Source: Burkholderiales bacterium (GTDB lineage: Bacteria; Pseudomonadota; Gammaproteobacteria; Burkholderiales; Burkholderiaceae_C). From it: 64,000 bases of DNA. The DNA lies in assembly GCA_016213205.1 (NCBI GenBank), contig JACRAZ010000106.1:1-64000 (forward strand), in the 5' to 3' direction. Below are positions 1 through 7,208 of the stretch, piece after piece (positions within the stretch are counted from its first letter, which is position 1; every line of letters starts with the position of its first letter). Position numbers and translations under genes: made by a program. The notes below the pieces were generated by a model that had not been told where the DNA came from, made no database searches, and saw nothing but the letters and a program-made list of their open reading frames with translations.

Positions 1-273
1 AACTGACTCGCTGGCGCTGGTCGAAGCGCGCGCAGCGCGCGGAGATAAATCCGACAGCGCGCCCCCCGAAGCGACCAAGACCGGGCAGTCGGCCCGCAGG
101 GCCGACCGCCGGAGCCGTGCGCCGCAGGCCGAGGGCCCACGCCTTTGTCGCACCACACAACGAACGTCTGCTCTGCAACCCAACCAAAGACAGCAACGGG
201 CCGACAGCCGCCAACGGCGAACGCCTGCCTTGCCCGCCCTCCACCGCGGTACGGGGTGGTCGAAGCATCGGAT
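1..273. other. left-edge stretch without a supported gene
   Basis: GC-rich sequence downstream of the last gene of the nifB operon. Open frames exist on the plus strand, but their translations are Arg/Pro/Ala-rich, resemble no family, and run antisense into the gene that ends at 274. I see no promoter, RNA gene or repeat here. Confidence 0.5.
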
Positions 274-651
274 TCATACCCAGAACTCGCGTCCGCTGTC
301 GGCGCACAACCGCGCCAATGCCTCGCCAAGGGTCAGGCCGACCGCCTTCGCCACCCAGCGGCCCGCCGCATGGTCACGCGCGTGCAGCGTCCACAACCCG
401 CCAGCGCCAGGCTGCAGCCAGGCGATGGGAATCTCGCCCCCGGCCGCGTCGATGTTGCGCGAGCAATTGGGGCTGATGACCTTCCAGCCCTCGCCCTCGG
501 GCTCGATGCGCGGCATCACGTACTTGTAGCGCTCGCGCTGCGCCAGCGCCTGGAGGATGCGCACCGCATCGAGCGCCACCACCCCGCCCGCGCCCACCGC
601 CTGGGGCCCGCGCCGCGGGCCGGTGCCGCCCGTCGCGGTGCGCGGGTTCAT
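274..651 (-). CDS. small conserved-looking protein at the end of the nifB operon
   Basis: A 125-residue soluble protein without signal peptide or membrane segment. The N-terminal 20 residues are low-complexity (Gly/Arg/Thr). The rest looks folded, with a segment YKYVMPRIEPEGEGWKV followed by SPNCSRNID and a Trp-rich C-terminal half ending in GREFWV. The single SPNCS cysteine is the only obvious candidate for chemistry. The ATG at 651 overlaps the stop of the upstream NifZ-like gene as ATGA, so translation is coupled and the start is well fixed. I do not recognise the family with certainty. Its position as the last gene of the nifB-nifZ operon suggests a role in nitrogenase cofactor or iron-sulfur assembly, by context only. 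Confidence 0.75.
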   Translation of the reverse strand: MNPRTATGGTGPRRGPQAVGAGGVVALDAVRILQALAQRERYKYVMPRIEPEGEGWKVISPNCSRNIDAAGGEIPIAWLQPGAGGLWTLHARDHAAGRWVAKAVGLTLGEALARLCADSGREFWV

Positions 652-908
652 GCGGCCACCTCGGCAGCGCGCGCGAGTTCGTCTTCCAGGCAACCCAGCA
701 CCACGAGGCCGAAGTCCACCTGGTACACCGGCACCCGCGCCTCGGTGTGGTAGCCCACCTGCACCACCTGGCCGGGGCCGCCGGCGGCGATCAGCAGCGG
801 GTCGGGCGGCACGTCGGGCAGGCTGCCGTCGTTGTACAGGTCCACGGTGGCCACCACTTCCTGGCCCCACTGGAATCGGGCGGCATCGGGGTCGGGCAGG
901 TCGATCAT
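648..908 (-). CDS. second NifZ-like protein
   Basis: An 86-residue protein that aligns by eye with the NifZ domain: a FQWGQEV segment, then YNDGS, a QVGYHTE core and a VYQVDF strand. These correspond to FAMGERV, RNDGTY, EVGYVRS and IYAVEF of the nifZ product just upstream. NifZ assists maturation of the MoFe protein P-cluster; this copy is shorter and more diverged, so it may be a specialised paralogue. An AGGAG sits 7 nt before the ATG at 908. Its stop overlaps the next gene by four bases. It is the second of two adjacent NifZ-type genes and probably arose by tandem duplication. Confidence 0.75.
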   Translation of the reverse strand: MIDLPDPDAARFQWGQEVVATVDLYNDGSLPDVPPDPLLIAAGGPGQVVQVGYHTEARVPVYQVDFGLVVLGCLEDELARAAEVAA

Positions 909-921
909 CTCGGGCTCCTGG

Positions 922-1257
922 TCAGCGTAGGTCTTCGAGCTGTGCGGCGCGCTCGCCCAGGCGGGCCAGCACCTCGTCGGGCAGGTGGTCCAGCGTGCAC
1001 AGCTCCTTGGCCCGCATGCCCACGCGGTGGCCGCTATCGACGAACTCCACCGCGTAGATGTAGAACTGCTGCAGGAAGGTGCCGATCGAGCGCACGTAGC
1101 CGACCTCGCCGCGCTGCACCAGCACCTCGCCGATGTCCTTGCCGTTGTAGGTGCCGTCGTTGCGGATCACGCTGCGGCTGGCCACGCGCTCGCCCATCGC
1201 AAAGCGCGGTGGCAGCGCGATCTCGATGATGTCGTCGTCGCGGTTGATGTCAGCCAC
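922..1257 (-). CDS. nifZ: NifZ, nitrogenase MoFe protein maturation factor
   Basis: A 111-residue protein with the typical NifZ order of motifs: FAMGERVASRSVIRNDGTY, then GEVGYVRSIGTFLQ, then IYAVEFVDSGHRVGMR. NifZ acts in the cytoplasm on formation of the second P-cluster of the MoFe protein NifDK. The best start is a GTG at 1257: it overlaps the end of the LRV gene by 8 bases, gives a full-length family N-terminus, and has GGAG about 8 nt upstream. An internal ATG (MGERV) would remove conserved sequence. It is co-transcribed with nifB and followed by a second NifZ-like gene. Confidence 0.9.
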   Translation of the reverse strand: MADINRDDDIIEIALPPRFAMGERVASRSVIRNDGTYNGKDIGEVLVQRGEVGYVRSIGTFLQQFYIYAVEFVDSGHRVGMRAKELCTLDHLPDEVLARLGERAAQLEDLR

Positions 1258-2044
1258 GGCAGGGCTCCAGCGTGCCGCGGCGTTCGGCCGCGCGTTCGCG
1301 CACCTCGGCCTCGTCGTCGCGCAGCAGGCGTTCCAGCGTGTGGCCCAGTGCTCGGCCGGCGGCCTCCCAGCGCACCGTCCAGTCGGCGTCACCGGCCAGC
1401 GCATCGAGCAGCGGCGCGGGCAGGCGCTCGGCCACGATACGGCGCACTTCCGGTGCCGGGTCTTCCACCAGGCGCCACAGTGCGGGCATGGGCAGGCGGC
1501 GCGCCACTTCGAGCCGCACCTGCAGGTCGCTGTCGTGCATCAGCAGCGTCAGCAGCGCATCGGGCAGGCGGCGCGCGACGGTGCAGCGCACCTGGTAGTC
1601 CGCATCCTTCAGCATCGTGGGCAGCGCGGCCGGGTCGAGCCGCTGCGCCACGCGAATGCGCACCTCGCGGTGAGGGTCGTCTTGCAGTCGGGCCAGCAGG
1701 CGCTGCGGCAGGCGCAGCGCGAGCTGCAGGCGCACCGTTTCGTCCGGGTCGTTCATCAGCGCGGGCAGGCGGAACAGCTCGGCGTGGCGCGCGGCGATGG
1801 CGCGCACCTCGAAGTACGGGTGGGCCAGGTGCTCGTTGGCCAGCGCGGGGTGGCTGCGGAAGAAGCGGTCGATGCGGCGCGCGTAGGCGTCCTGCAGGCA
1901 GCTGCGGCCCGGTTCGCAGCCCCCAGCGGCGCGCAGCGCGGCCTGCGGGCAGCTGGTGCAGGTGGCGGCCGTGATCGGCGCGCCCTGCCAATCGGCCCAG
2001 GGGATGTCGGCAACCGGGTCGGGGGTGGGGTCGGCACTGTGCAC
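1250..2044 (-). CDS. LRV protein with N-terminal [4Fe-4S] cluster domain
   Basis: A 264-residue protein. Near residues 29-49 is a cysteine cluster C-x2-C-x10-C-x5-C (CTSC ... GGC ... RSC). It is followed by about nine tandem helical repeats of roughly 24 residues, each with a pattern like HREVRIRVAQRL or YQVRCTVARRL. This is the architecture of the leucine-rich-repeat-variant (LRV) iron-sulfur protein described from the nifB region of Azotobacter vinelandii. The function is unknown; a cluster-carrying scaffold in nitrogenase maturation is plausible. The start is a GTG at 2044, 15 nt after the TPR-like gene, without a strong ribosome binding site. Its end overlaps nifZ. Confidence 0.88.
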   Translation of the reverse strand: MHSADPTPDPVADIPWADWQGAPITAATCTSCPQAALRAAGGCEPGRSCLQDAYARRIDRFFRSHPALANEHLAHPYFEVRAIAARHAELFRLPALMNDPDETVRLQLALRLPQRLLARLQDDPHREVRIRVAQRLDPAALPTMLKDADYQVRCTVARRLPDALLTLLMHDSDLQVRLEVARRLPMPALWRLVEDPAPEVRRIVAERLPAPLLDALAGDADWTVRWEAAGRALGHTLERLLRDDEAEVRERAAERRGTLEPCRG

Positions 2045-2059
2045 GGCAAGTCGTCCGGT

Positions 2060-2629
2060 TCAGGCCGCGGTCGCCTGCGCCCACGCGGCAGCGCCGGTGG
2101 CCTGCACGTAGGCCACTGGTTCGTCGTCGTCATCGCCGCGGCTGGCCAGCGCGCGCAGGCGCACCGCTTCGAGCACGGCCGCACCCACGCAGTCCTCGGG
2201 GTCCAGCACACGCAGCTTGGCCAGCGCGGCGCGGGCCTCGTCGGCATCGTCCAGGCGCAGGCTCAGGTAGGCATAGCCCTTCAGCACGAACAGGTAGAAG
2301 CGCGTGCCGGCATCGTGCCGCGCACCCGGCAGCGGGGCCTCGGGCAGCGTGTGCCACAGGGTCGGCAGGTTCAGCGCACGGGCACCGACCACCAGCGCCC
2401 GGCGCGCGATGTCGCGCGCGGCGGCCAGCCGGTTGCCGTAGAAGTGGTGGCGGTACAGCGCGATCAGCACCGCCGGGTGTTCCGGCGCCAGCGCCTGGGC
2501 CCGCATCAGCGCCGCCATGACGCGCACGGCGTCACCGCGGTGGGCCGAGGCCTCGCGCAAGGCCTCGGCCACGGCCGGCGGCAAGGCCAGGCCGAGCACG
2601 GCATCGTCGAAGTCGGCGGTGGTCTGCAT
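2060..2629 (-). CDS. TPR-like helical protein of the nifB operon
   Basis: A 189-residue soluble, strongly helical protein. Two or three TPR-like units can be seen: around residues 40-75 (MAALMRAQALAPEHPAVLIA) and around 120-160 (YAYLSLRLDDADEARAALAK, then LDPEDCVGAAVLEAVRL). It probably makes protein-protein contacts. It lies between nif-type iscA (29-nt gap) and the LRV iron-sulfur protein in one operon, so an adaptor role in nitrogenase assembly is likely, but no reaction can be assigned. The start at 2629 (MQTTADFDD) is preferred over longer frame extensions, which run into the coding sequence of iscA. Confidence 0.78.
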   Translation of the reverse strand: MQTTADFDDAVLGLALPPAVAEALREASAHRGDAVRVMAALMRAQALAPEHPAVLIALYRHHFYGNRLAAARDIARRALVVGARALNLPTLWHTLPEAPLPGARHDAGTRFYLFVLKGYAYLSLRLDDADEARAALAKLRVLDPEDCVGAAVLEAVRLRALASRGDDDDEPVAYVQATGAAAWAQATAA

Positions 2630-2658
2630 GGCGCTTGGGGTCCGGTGCCGGGGGTGCT

Positions 2659-3039
2659 TCAGCGGCGCTTGATCGAGGCCAGCGACACGCTGGCCTCGGC
2701 CGGCGGCTTGCTGTCGCCGGAGGTGGCGCAACCGCAGGCTTCGGCATTCGGGTTCACGAAGGTGAGGCCCGATTGCATCGGCGTGTCGGCGAAATCCACC
2801 GTCACGCCGTCGAGCAGCAACCGGCTTTCGGCGGGCAGGAACAGGCGCAGGCCGTTCACCGCCAGCTCGGCATCACCGCCCTGCGGCGCGGCCTCGACGC
2901 TGAACTCCGAGCTGTAGCCCGAGCAGCCGCCCGGGCTCACCCGCAGGCGGAAGCCGCCGGCCGGGTGTTCGGAGAAACGCACCATGCTGCGCATGAACTT
3001 CTCGGCCGCCGGCGTGACAGTGACATTGGGCGTTAGCAT
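2659..3039 (-). CDS. nif-type IscA/HesB iron-sulfur carrier
   Basis: A 126-residue A-type iron-sulfur carrier. It begins with VTVTPAAEKFMRSMV, has the GGCSG signature (first Cys) and the C-terminal CGC pair (ACGCA), so all three cluster ligands of the family are present. A polar tail of about 20 residues follows the CGC motif. Such proteins hold a [2Fe-2S] or [4Fe-4S] cluster and hand it to apo-proteins; in nif operons they serve nitrogenase maturation. It starts 5 nt downstream of the ferredoxin stop and is clearly co-transcribed with nifB and fdx. Confidence 0.9.
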   Translation of the reverse strand: MLTPNVTVTPAAEKFMRSMVRFSEHPAGGFRLRVSPGGCSGYSSEFSVEAAPQGGDAELAVNGLRLFLPAESRLLLDGVTVDFADTPMQSGLTFVNPNAEACGCATSGDSKPPAEASVSLASIKRR

Positions 3040-3044
3040 TTCGT

Positions 3045-3239
3045 TCAGACCTTCTTGATGCAGCCGTCCACCGGGCACACCGCGATGCATTGCGGCGCGT
3101 CGAAGTGGCCTTCGCACTCGGTGCACTTGGCGGGGTCGATGATGAAGGTGCCGCCCTTTTCACGGATGGCAACGTTGGGGCACTCCGGCTCGCAGGCCGA
3201 GCAGCCGGTGCACATCGAGGCAATGATCTTGAGGGCCAT
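3045..3239 (-). CDS. fdxN: 2[4Fe-4S] ferredoxin, FdxN type
   Basis: A 64-residue bacterial ferredoxin. The first cluster motif is C10-x2-C13-x2-C16-x3-C20-P. The second is C39-x2-C42-x8-C51-x3-C55-P, with the eight-residue insertion typical of nif-associated and photosynthetic-bacterial ferredoxins; an extra Cys is at position 60. It is a low-potential electron carrier. Placed 30 nt after nifB, it is the expected electron donor for NifB radical-SAM chemistry or for nitrogenase. A clear AGGAG precedes the ATG. Confidence 0.93.
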   Translation of the reverse strand: MALKIIASMCTGCSACEPECPNVAIREKGGTFIIDPAKCTECEGHFDAPQCIAVCPVDGCIKKV

Positions 3240-3269
3240 GGTGGGTCTCCTGGGGCTTCGGGCTCGGGG

Positions 3270-4853
3270 TCAGGCGGCCGCTTCGGCGCCGCCCGTGAAG
3301 GCGCCCTGGCGGATGCGTGCGTCGCCGCGGGCCTGGTGGGTGATCTCGCCGCGGGCGATGCGGGCGCGGTAGTCGGCAAACCACGACAGCGCGGCCTTCT
3401 CGATGAACTCGTGGGCGTACTCGTCCACCGGCTCGATGCCGGCGGCCTTGAGCTCATCCCTCGGGCAGGCACCGATCTTGGAGACCAGCACCGCGTGGCA
3501 ATCGTTGATCGCACTGACAATCGAGGGCAGCTGCTCGTCCTCGCCGTAGCCGCCCTGGCAGTACAGGTCCACGCGGCGGTGGCCGACGAACAGGGCTTCG
3601 CCCTTCGAGACTTCGAAGATCTGGAACTCGGTGGCGTGGCCGAAGTGCTGGTTCACCTTGCCGTGGCCTTCGGTGGCCACCGCGACCAGCAGCTTCATGT
3701 CGGCATCGAGGCCGTCGTCCACGCTCGCCGCATCCAGCGCGGCCTGCTTGGCCGCATGCTGGGCCTGGCGCTCGGTTTCCACCGCCTGCTGGTAGGCGCG
3801 GCGCTTGTCGAGGTCGTACACCACCTCCATCTGCTCGATCTTGTCGAGCGTGAACTCCTCGCTGCGGTCTTCGCCAAGCAGGCCCACCGCGTCGGCCCGG
3901 CACTGGCGGCAGTGGCGCATCAGGTTCGCGCCGCCCATGCACGCGTCCTGCACCGCCTTGAGCTCCTGCGCGGTGGGGCCACGCTGGCCGGTGAGGCCGA
4001 ACACGGTGCCGTGCTCGGCTTCGCTGATCAGCGGCATGATGTTGTGCAGGAAGGCGCCGCGCTTCTTCACCTCGCGGTTCACCTCGTACAGGTGCTCGTC
4101 GTTGATGCCCGGGATCAGCACCGAGTTGATCTTGGTGAGCACGCCGCGCGCGGTGAGCATCTCCAGCCCCAACATCTGCTGCTCGTGCAGGATCTTCGCG
4201 GCCTCGTAGCCGGTGACGCGACGGTGGTTCCAGAAGATCCACGGGTAGATCTTCTCGCCCACCGCCGGGTCCACCATGTTGATGGTGATGGTGACGTGGT
4301 CGATGTTGTACTTGCAGATCTCGTCCACCATGGCCGGCAGCGCCAGGCCGTTGGTCGACAGGCACAGCTTGATGTCCGGGGCCTGCTCCTGCAGCATGCG
4401 GAAGGTCTCGAAGGTCTTCTTCGGATTGGCCAGCGCATCGCCCGGGCCGGCGATGCCCAGCACCGTCATCTGCGGGATCTCGCTGGCCACCGCCACCACC
4501 TTCTTCACCGCCTGCTCGGGCGTGAGCTTCTGGCTCACGACACCGGGCCGCGATTCATTGCTGCAGTCGTATTTGCGGTTGCAGTAGTTGCACTGGATGT
4601 TGCACGCCGGGGCCACCGCCACGTGCATGCGGGCATAGTGGTGGTGCGCTTCCTCGGAGTAGCAGGGATGGTTCTTCACCTTGTCCCAGATCTCGGGCGG
4701 CATGTCGTCCGGCCCGCCGGACGAGCCGCAGCTGGCCTTGCCTTCGCCGCCGGTGCTGGAGCAGCCACCACTGGCTGCGGTTTCGAGGATCTGGCTCACC
4801 GCCTGCTGGCCGCGGCGCAGATCGGCTATCGATACGAACGCTGTGTTGCTCAT
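3270..4853 (-). CDS. nifB: NifB, FeMo-cofactor biosynthesis radical SAM protein
   Basis: A 527-residue protein joining a radical-SAM domain (CNIQCNYC, the CxxxCxxC cluster motif, about residues 85-92) to a C-terminal NifX/NafY-like domain (from about residue 385: ATEGHGKVNQHFGHATEF). It also has the N-terminal HPCYSEEAHHHYARMHV element typical of NifB. NifB fuses [4Fe-4S] clusters and inserts carbide to give NifB-co, the core of FeMo-co. I chose the ATG at 4853 (MSNTAFVS); a longer reading would begin at a TTG lying inside the sigma-54 promoter. It is the first gene of a minus-strand operon running to 274, under a NifA/sigma-54 promoter. Confidence 0.97.
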   Translation of the reverse strand: MSNTAFVSIADLRRGQQAVSQILETAASGGCSSTGGEGKASCGSSGGPDDMPPEIWDKVKNHPCYSEEAHHHYARMHVAVAPACNIQCNYCNRKYDCSNESRPGVVSQKLTPEQAVKKVVAVASEIPQMTVLGIAGPGDALANPKKTFETFRMLQEQAPDIKLCLSTNGLALPAMVDEICKYNIDHVTITINMVDPAVGEKIYPWIFWNHRRVTGYEAAKILHEQQMLGLEMLTARGVLTKINSVLIPGINDEHLYEVNREVKKRGAFLHNIMPLISEAEHGTVFGLTGQRGPTAQELKAVQDACMGGANLMRHCRQCRADAVGLLGEDRSEEFTLDKIEQMEVVYDLDKRRAYQQAVETERQAQHAAKQAALDAASVDDGLDADMKLLVAVATEGHGKVNQHFGHATEFQIFEVSKGEALFVGHRRVDLYCQGGYGEDEQLPSIVSAINDCHAVLVSKIGACPRDELKAAGIEPVDEYAHEFIEKAALSWFADYRARIARGEITHQARGDARIRQGAFTGGAEAAA

Positions 4854-4893
4854 CGCTGGGGCCTCGGTCGCTGGTGGGTGTCGCGAGCCCTTT

Positions 4894-4909
4894 TGCGAGA
4901 GTCGTGCCA
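4894..4909 (-). promoter_or_regulatory. sigma-54 (-24/-12) promoter of the nifB operon
   Basis: On the minus strand the sequence reads TGGCACGACTCTCGCA, against the consensus TGGCACG-N4-TTGCA. The -24 GG and -12 GC are present with correct spacing and there is a single mismatch (TC for TT). The predicted transcript begins about 30 nt before the nifB ATG at 4853. Confidence 0.88.
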
Positions 4910-4964
4910 ACGCGAGATGCGTTTGAAATCAGGCACTTAGCCGTGAATCCGCCCGCCGCAGCGC

Positions 4965-4980
4965 TGTGACAATCCCAACA
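4965..4980. promoter_or_regulatory. NifA upstream activator sequence
   Basis: An exact TGT-N10-ACA (TGTGACAATCCCAACA). It is centred about 90 bp upstream of the predicted nifB transcription start, the usual distance for a NifA site looping to a sigma-54 promoter. The site also lies about 45 bp before the divergent gene at 5026. Confidence 0.82.
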
Positions 4981-5025
4981 AATCAGACAGCGCGCATGAT
5001 CCGCACGTGTACCGGAGTCGACGAC

Positions 5026-5382
5026 ATGACCCACCCCACACAACGAGCGCAGCAGGTGCACGCCTGCCTGCCCTTGTTCAAGGCGCAGCACGAAGCGGTG
5101 GCCGCGCATGCACGCCATGCCCGCGCCGGGCACGTGATGCAGCTCGGGCCGCTGGACCTGGGCGCGCTGCCCGCAGGCTGTGAGCCGGCGCTGGCCGCGT
5201 CGCCGGCCGAGTTGAGCACCCGGCTGCTGCAGGCCCTGTTCGGCGCCTGGCCGGTGCCGCCGGTTGCGCCGCGCGGGGCCATGACCTGCCGCGCGCCCGG
5301 CCTGACGCTGCGCGAGCTGCCATGGCAGGCGTGGCTGGACGCCACATCGCCGCCCGCGGGCGACGAGCGCGGCACAGCCTAG
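5026..5382 (+). CDS. unknown protein divergent from nifB
   Basis: A 118-residue protein, Ala/Leu/His-rich in its first half (HACLPLFKAQHEAVAAHARHAR) with a Pro-rich hinge (WPVPPVAP) near residue 85. There is no signal peptide, membrane segment or metal-binding motif. I do not recognise a family. The ATG at 5026 has GGAG 8 nt upstream; another in-frame ATG at 4996 lacks one. The gene faces away from nifB, and the shared 170-bp intergenic region carries the NifA site, so nitrogen-fixation control is possible. The coding bias looks real (GC-rich third positions and a plausible amphipathic protein). Confidence 0.6.
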   Translation: MTHPTQRAQQVHACLPLFKAQHEAVAAHARHARAGHVMQLGPLDLGALPAGCEPALAASPAELSTRLLQALFGAWPVPPVAPRGAMTCRAPGLTLRELPWQAWLDATSPPAGDERGTA

Positions 5383-5419
5383 GGCCAGGCCGCCAGGCCG
5401 CAGCGCGGCCGGGGCCGGC

Positions 5420-5962
5420 TCAGGCCGGATCGGGCCGGTACCAGCGCGGGAAGTACTTCATCACCTGCGGGCCGGACGCCTTCAACGCGTGGCAGCCGTC
5501 GATGCTGAAGGGTTTCTGCTCCGGGTCCACCGTGAGCACGTCCCACATGGCCTGCAGCACCGCACTGCCCATGGCACCGGCCAGCTCGTTGATGTGGGTG
5601 CAGCCGGCCGTGCGGCCGAGCAGGCGCCGGATCGCATCCCGGTAGCCGCGTGCGACCTGCACGCCCACGAGCTTCTGGTAGTCCGGGGCGATGGTGCCGC
5701 AGGCGGCATCGTAGGGCCCGGCGTCGGTGACGCACTGCACCGCCACGATGGTGGCCGTGCGGTCCACCGTGAAGCGCAGCCACATCGAGTGCATCGGCTC
5801 GCCAGGCGGCAGCAGGCCATCGGCCTTGGTGACCGGCTCCGACCATTCGTCGGTGAGCTGGCCTTCCACGTCCCACAGCCCGTCGGTGCGGGCGTAGGCG
5901 CGGATGTTGATGGAGCGCTGGTGCGCGGGCTTGCGGGCGCAATCGGGGGGCGGCAGGGGCAT
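5420..5962 (-). CDS. DUF2889 family protein
   Basis: A 180-residue protein with features of the DUF2889 family: an early INIRAYARTDGLWDVEG strand region, HSMWLRFTVD in the middle, and a YQKLVGVQVARGYRDAIRRLLG ... GCTHINEL core with conserved Cys/His. It ends in a KYFPRWYRPD motif. No function is established for the family. It stands alone on the minus strand, convergent with the gene that ends at 5382 and divergent from the PEP-CTERM-like gene at 6138. The start at 5962 keeps the family length. Confidence 0.85.
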   Translation of the reverse strand: MPLPPPDCARKPAHQRSINIRAYARTDGLWDVEGQLTDEWSEPVTKADGLLPPGEPMHSMWLRFTVDRTATIVAVQCVTDAGPYDAACGTIAPDYQKLVGVQVARGYRDAIRRLLGRTAGCTHINELAGAMGSAVLQAMWDVLTVDPEQKPFSIDGCHALKASGPQVMKYFPRWYRPDPA

Positions 5963-6137
5963 GGGGGCTCGGTTGTCATCGGGGGGCTGCCCAAGGCTAC
6001 ACCGAAGCCTGCGCGCCTTGCGTCGATTGCGAGACATCAACCCGTGCCGCCTGGAGCGATGCTGCAATGCCGGTGGGGGTAGTCGCGGCGCGAAGCCCGG
6101 CGGGCCCCGCCTACAGCCACGCTGAAGGAGAGGACTC

Positions 6138-7070
6138 ATGGCACGTGCACTCAAGGCCTGGGGCCTGGTCGTCGGGTTGCTGGCCGCGGCTGCCGCGCAG
6201 GCCGGGACCGTGGTCTTCAGCACGAGTGTTGCGCCCGCGGGCGGCGTTTCGCTCGCGGCGGCACCCTTCACTTATGCGCAGGGGCTGTCGGGCCAGGGCT
6301 TCGACCCGGCACGCTACAAGGTCCAGTCGGCGGCCCTGACCCTGTTCTTCGATGACCTGGGCCTGGGCTCGAACGACAACGTGTCGGTCGGCTTCAATGG
6401 GGCCCCACCCTCGGGCGTGGTGAACGACCCGCCGGGGTTGTGGCTCGACAGCTTCCAGGGCCAGGTGGCGGTGGACCCTGGCCTCGTGCAGGCGGGGTTG
6501 CCGCTGGATGTGACGCTGTACCAGGCCAACGCGCGGTTCACGCGCTCGATCCTCGCGGTGCAGGCTGAACTCATCGGTCCCGCCACACCACCGCCAGGCG
6601 GGGTGCTGGTGAGCGCCAGCCAGCATCTCGAGGCCGCGCCGGAGGTGAACCTGGCCGGTGGGGCGCACGCGTTCCAGCACAACATCGGCCTGTTGGGCTT
6701 CGACCCGGCGGTCGACAAGCTGGTGGATGTCTCGTTGCGGCTGTTCTTCCGCGACGGCGCGGCCAACAGCGACAGCAACGTGGAGGTGCAGTTCGATGGT
6801 GCCTTCGGCGGGCGGGTCCATGACCCGGCATCCCTGTTCACATCGCTGTTCGACGAGACGCTGAACGTCGGACCCGCCTGGCTGCAGGACGATGGCCTGC
6901 TCGACGTCACGCTGCAACCCGGTGAACTGGTGTTCCTGGGGTCGACCTTGGCGTTCACCTACTTCCACCCTGCCCAGGCGCAAGTGTCTGAGCCCACGGG
7001 ATCGGGCCTGGTGGCACTCGCCCTGTTGTCGCTGGCCGCCACCAGTGCTTTCCGGCGCCGGTGCGCCTGA
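6138..7070 (+). CDS. exported protein with internal duplication and degenerate PEP-CTERM tail
   Basis: A 310-residue protein with an N-terminal signal peptide (cleavage near AAAAAQAG). It has two homologous halves of about 110 residues: FDPARYKVQSAALTLFFDD ... SVGFNGAPP and FDPAVDKLVDVSLRLFFRD ... EVQFDGAFG. The C-terminus is SEPTGSG, a hydrophobic segment, then FRRRC. This is the tripartite layout of a PEP-CTERM sorting tag, with SEP in place of PEP. Such proteins are processed by exosortase and linked to exopolysaccharide. GGAG/GAGAGG lies just before the ATG. No enzymatic motif is visible. Confidence 0.8.
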   Translation: MARALKAWGLVVGLLAAAAAQAGTVVFSTSVAPAGGVSLAAAPFTYAQGLSGQGFDPARYKVQSAALTLFFDDLGLGSNDNVSVGFNGAPPSGVVNDPPGLWLDSFQGQVAVDPGLVQAGLPLDVTLYQANARFTRSILAVQAELIGPATPPPGGVLVSASQHLEAAPEVNLAGGAHAFQHNIGLLGFDPAVDKLVDVSLRLFFRDGAANSDSNVEVQFDGAFGGRVHDPASLFTSLFDETLNVGPAWLQDDGLLDVTLQPGELVFLGSTLAFTYFHPAQAQVSEPTGSGLVALALLSLAATSAFRRRCA

Positions 7071-7087
7071 GTCGGCCTGTGCGGGGT

Positions 7088-7105
7088 CCGGCGCCTCGGC
7101 GCCGG
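7088..7105. terminator. strong inverted repeat after the 6138 gene
   Basis: A perfect 8-bp inverted repeat (CCGGCGCC-TC-GGCGCCGG) 18 nt after the stop codon. It has no run of T, so termination is only possible. Confidence 0.35.
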
Positions 7106-7208
7106 CCGTGAGCCCTGGGGGGGGGCGGGGACGTATGCTTCCTGTGACCGAGCCGACGCAGGTCGCCCCACCGCGGCGACCGGGCCGGCAAGACAGCGAG
7201 CACGCCGA

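Noticed and set aside
117..753. Overlapping open frames on the plus strand at the left edge
   Set aside because: They are antisense to the unknown nif-operon gene and the second NifZ-like gene, have low-complexity Arg/Pro/Ala translations and no ribosome binding site.
1151..2917. Plus-strand frame of 588 codons antisense to the nif operon
   Set aside because: A shadow of GC-rich coding on the minus strand: its His/Gln/Arg/Gly-rich product matches nothing, while the minus-strand genes carry clear family motifs.
6029..6096. Possible sigma-54 promoter before the PEP-CTERM-like gene at 6138
   Set aside because: A TGG...TGC pattern is present, but GG-to-GC spacing is one base short and most consensus positions are missing.
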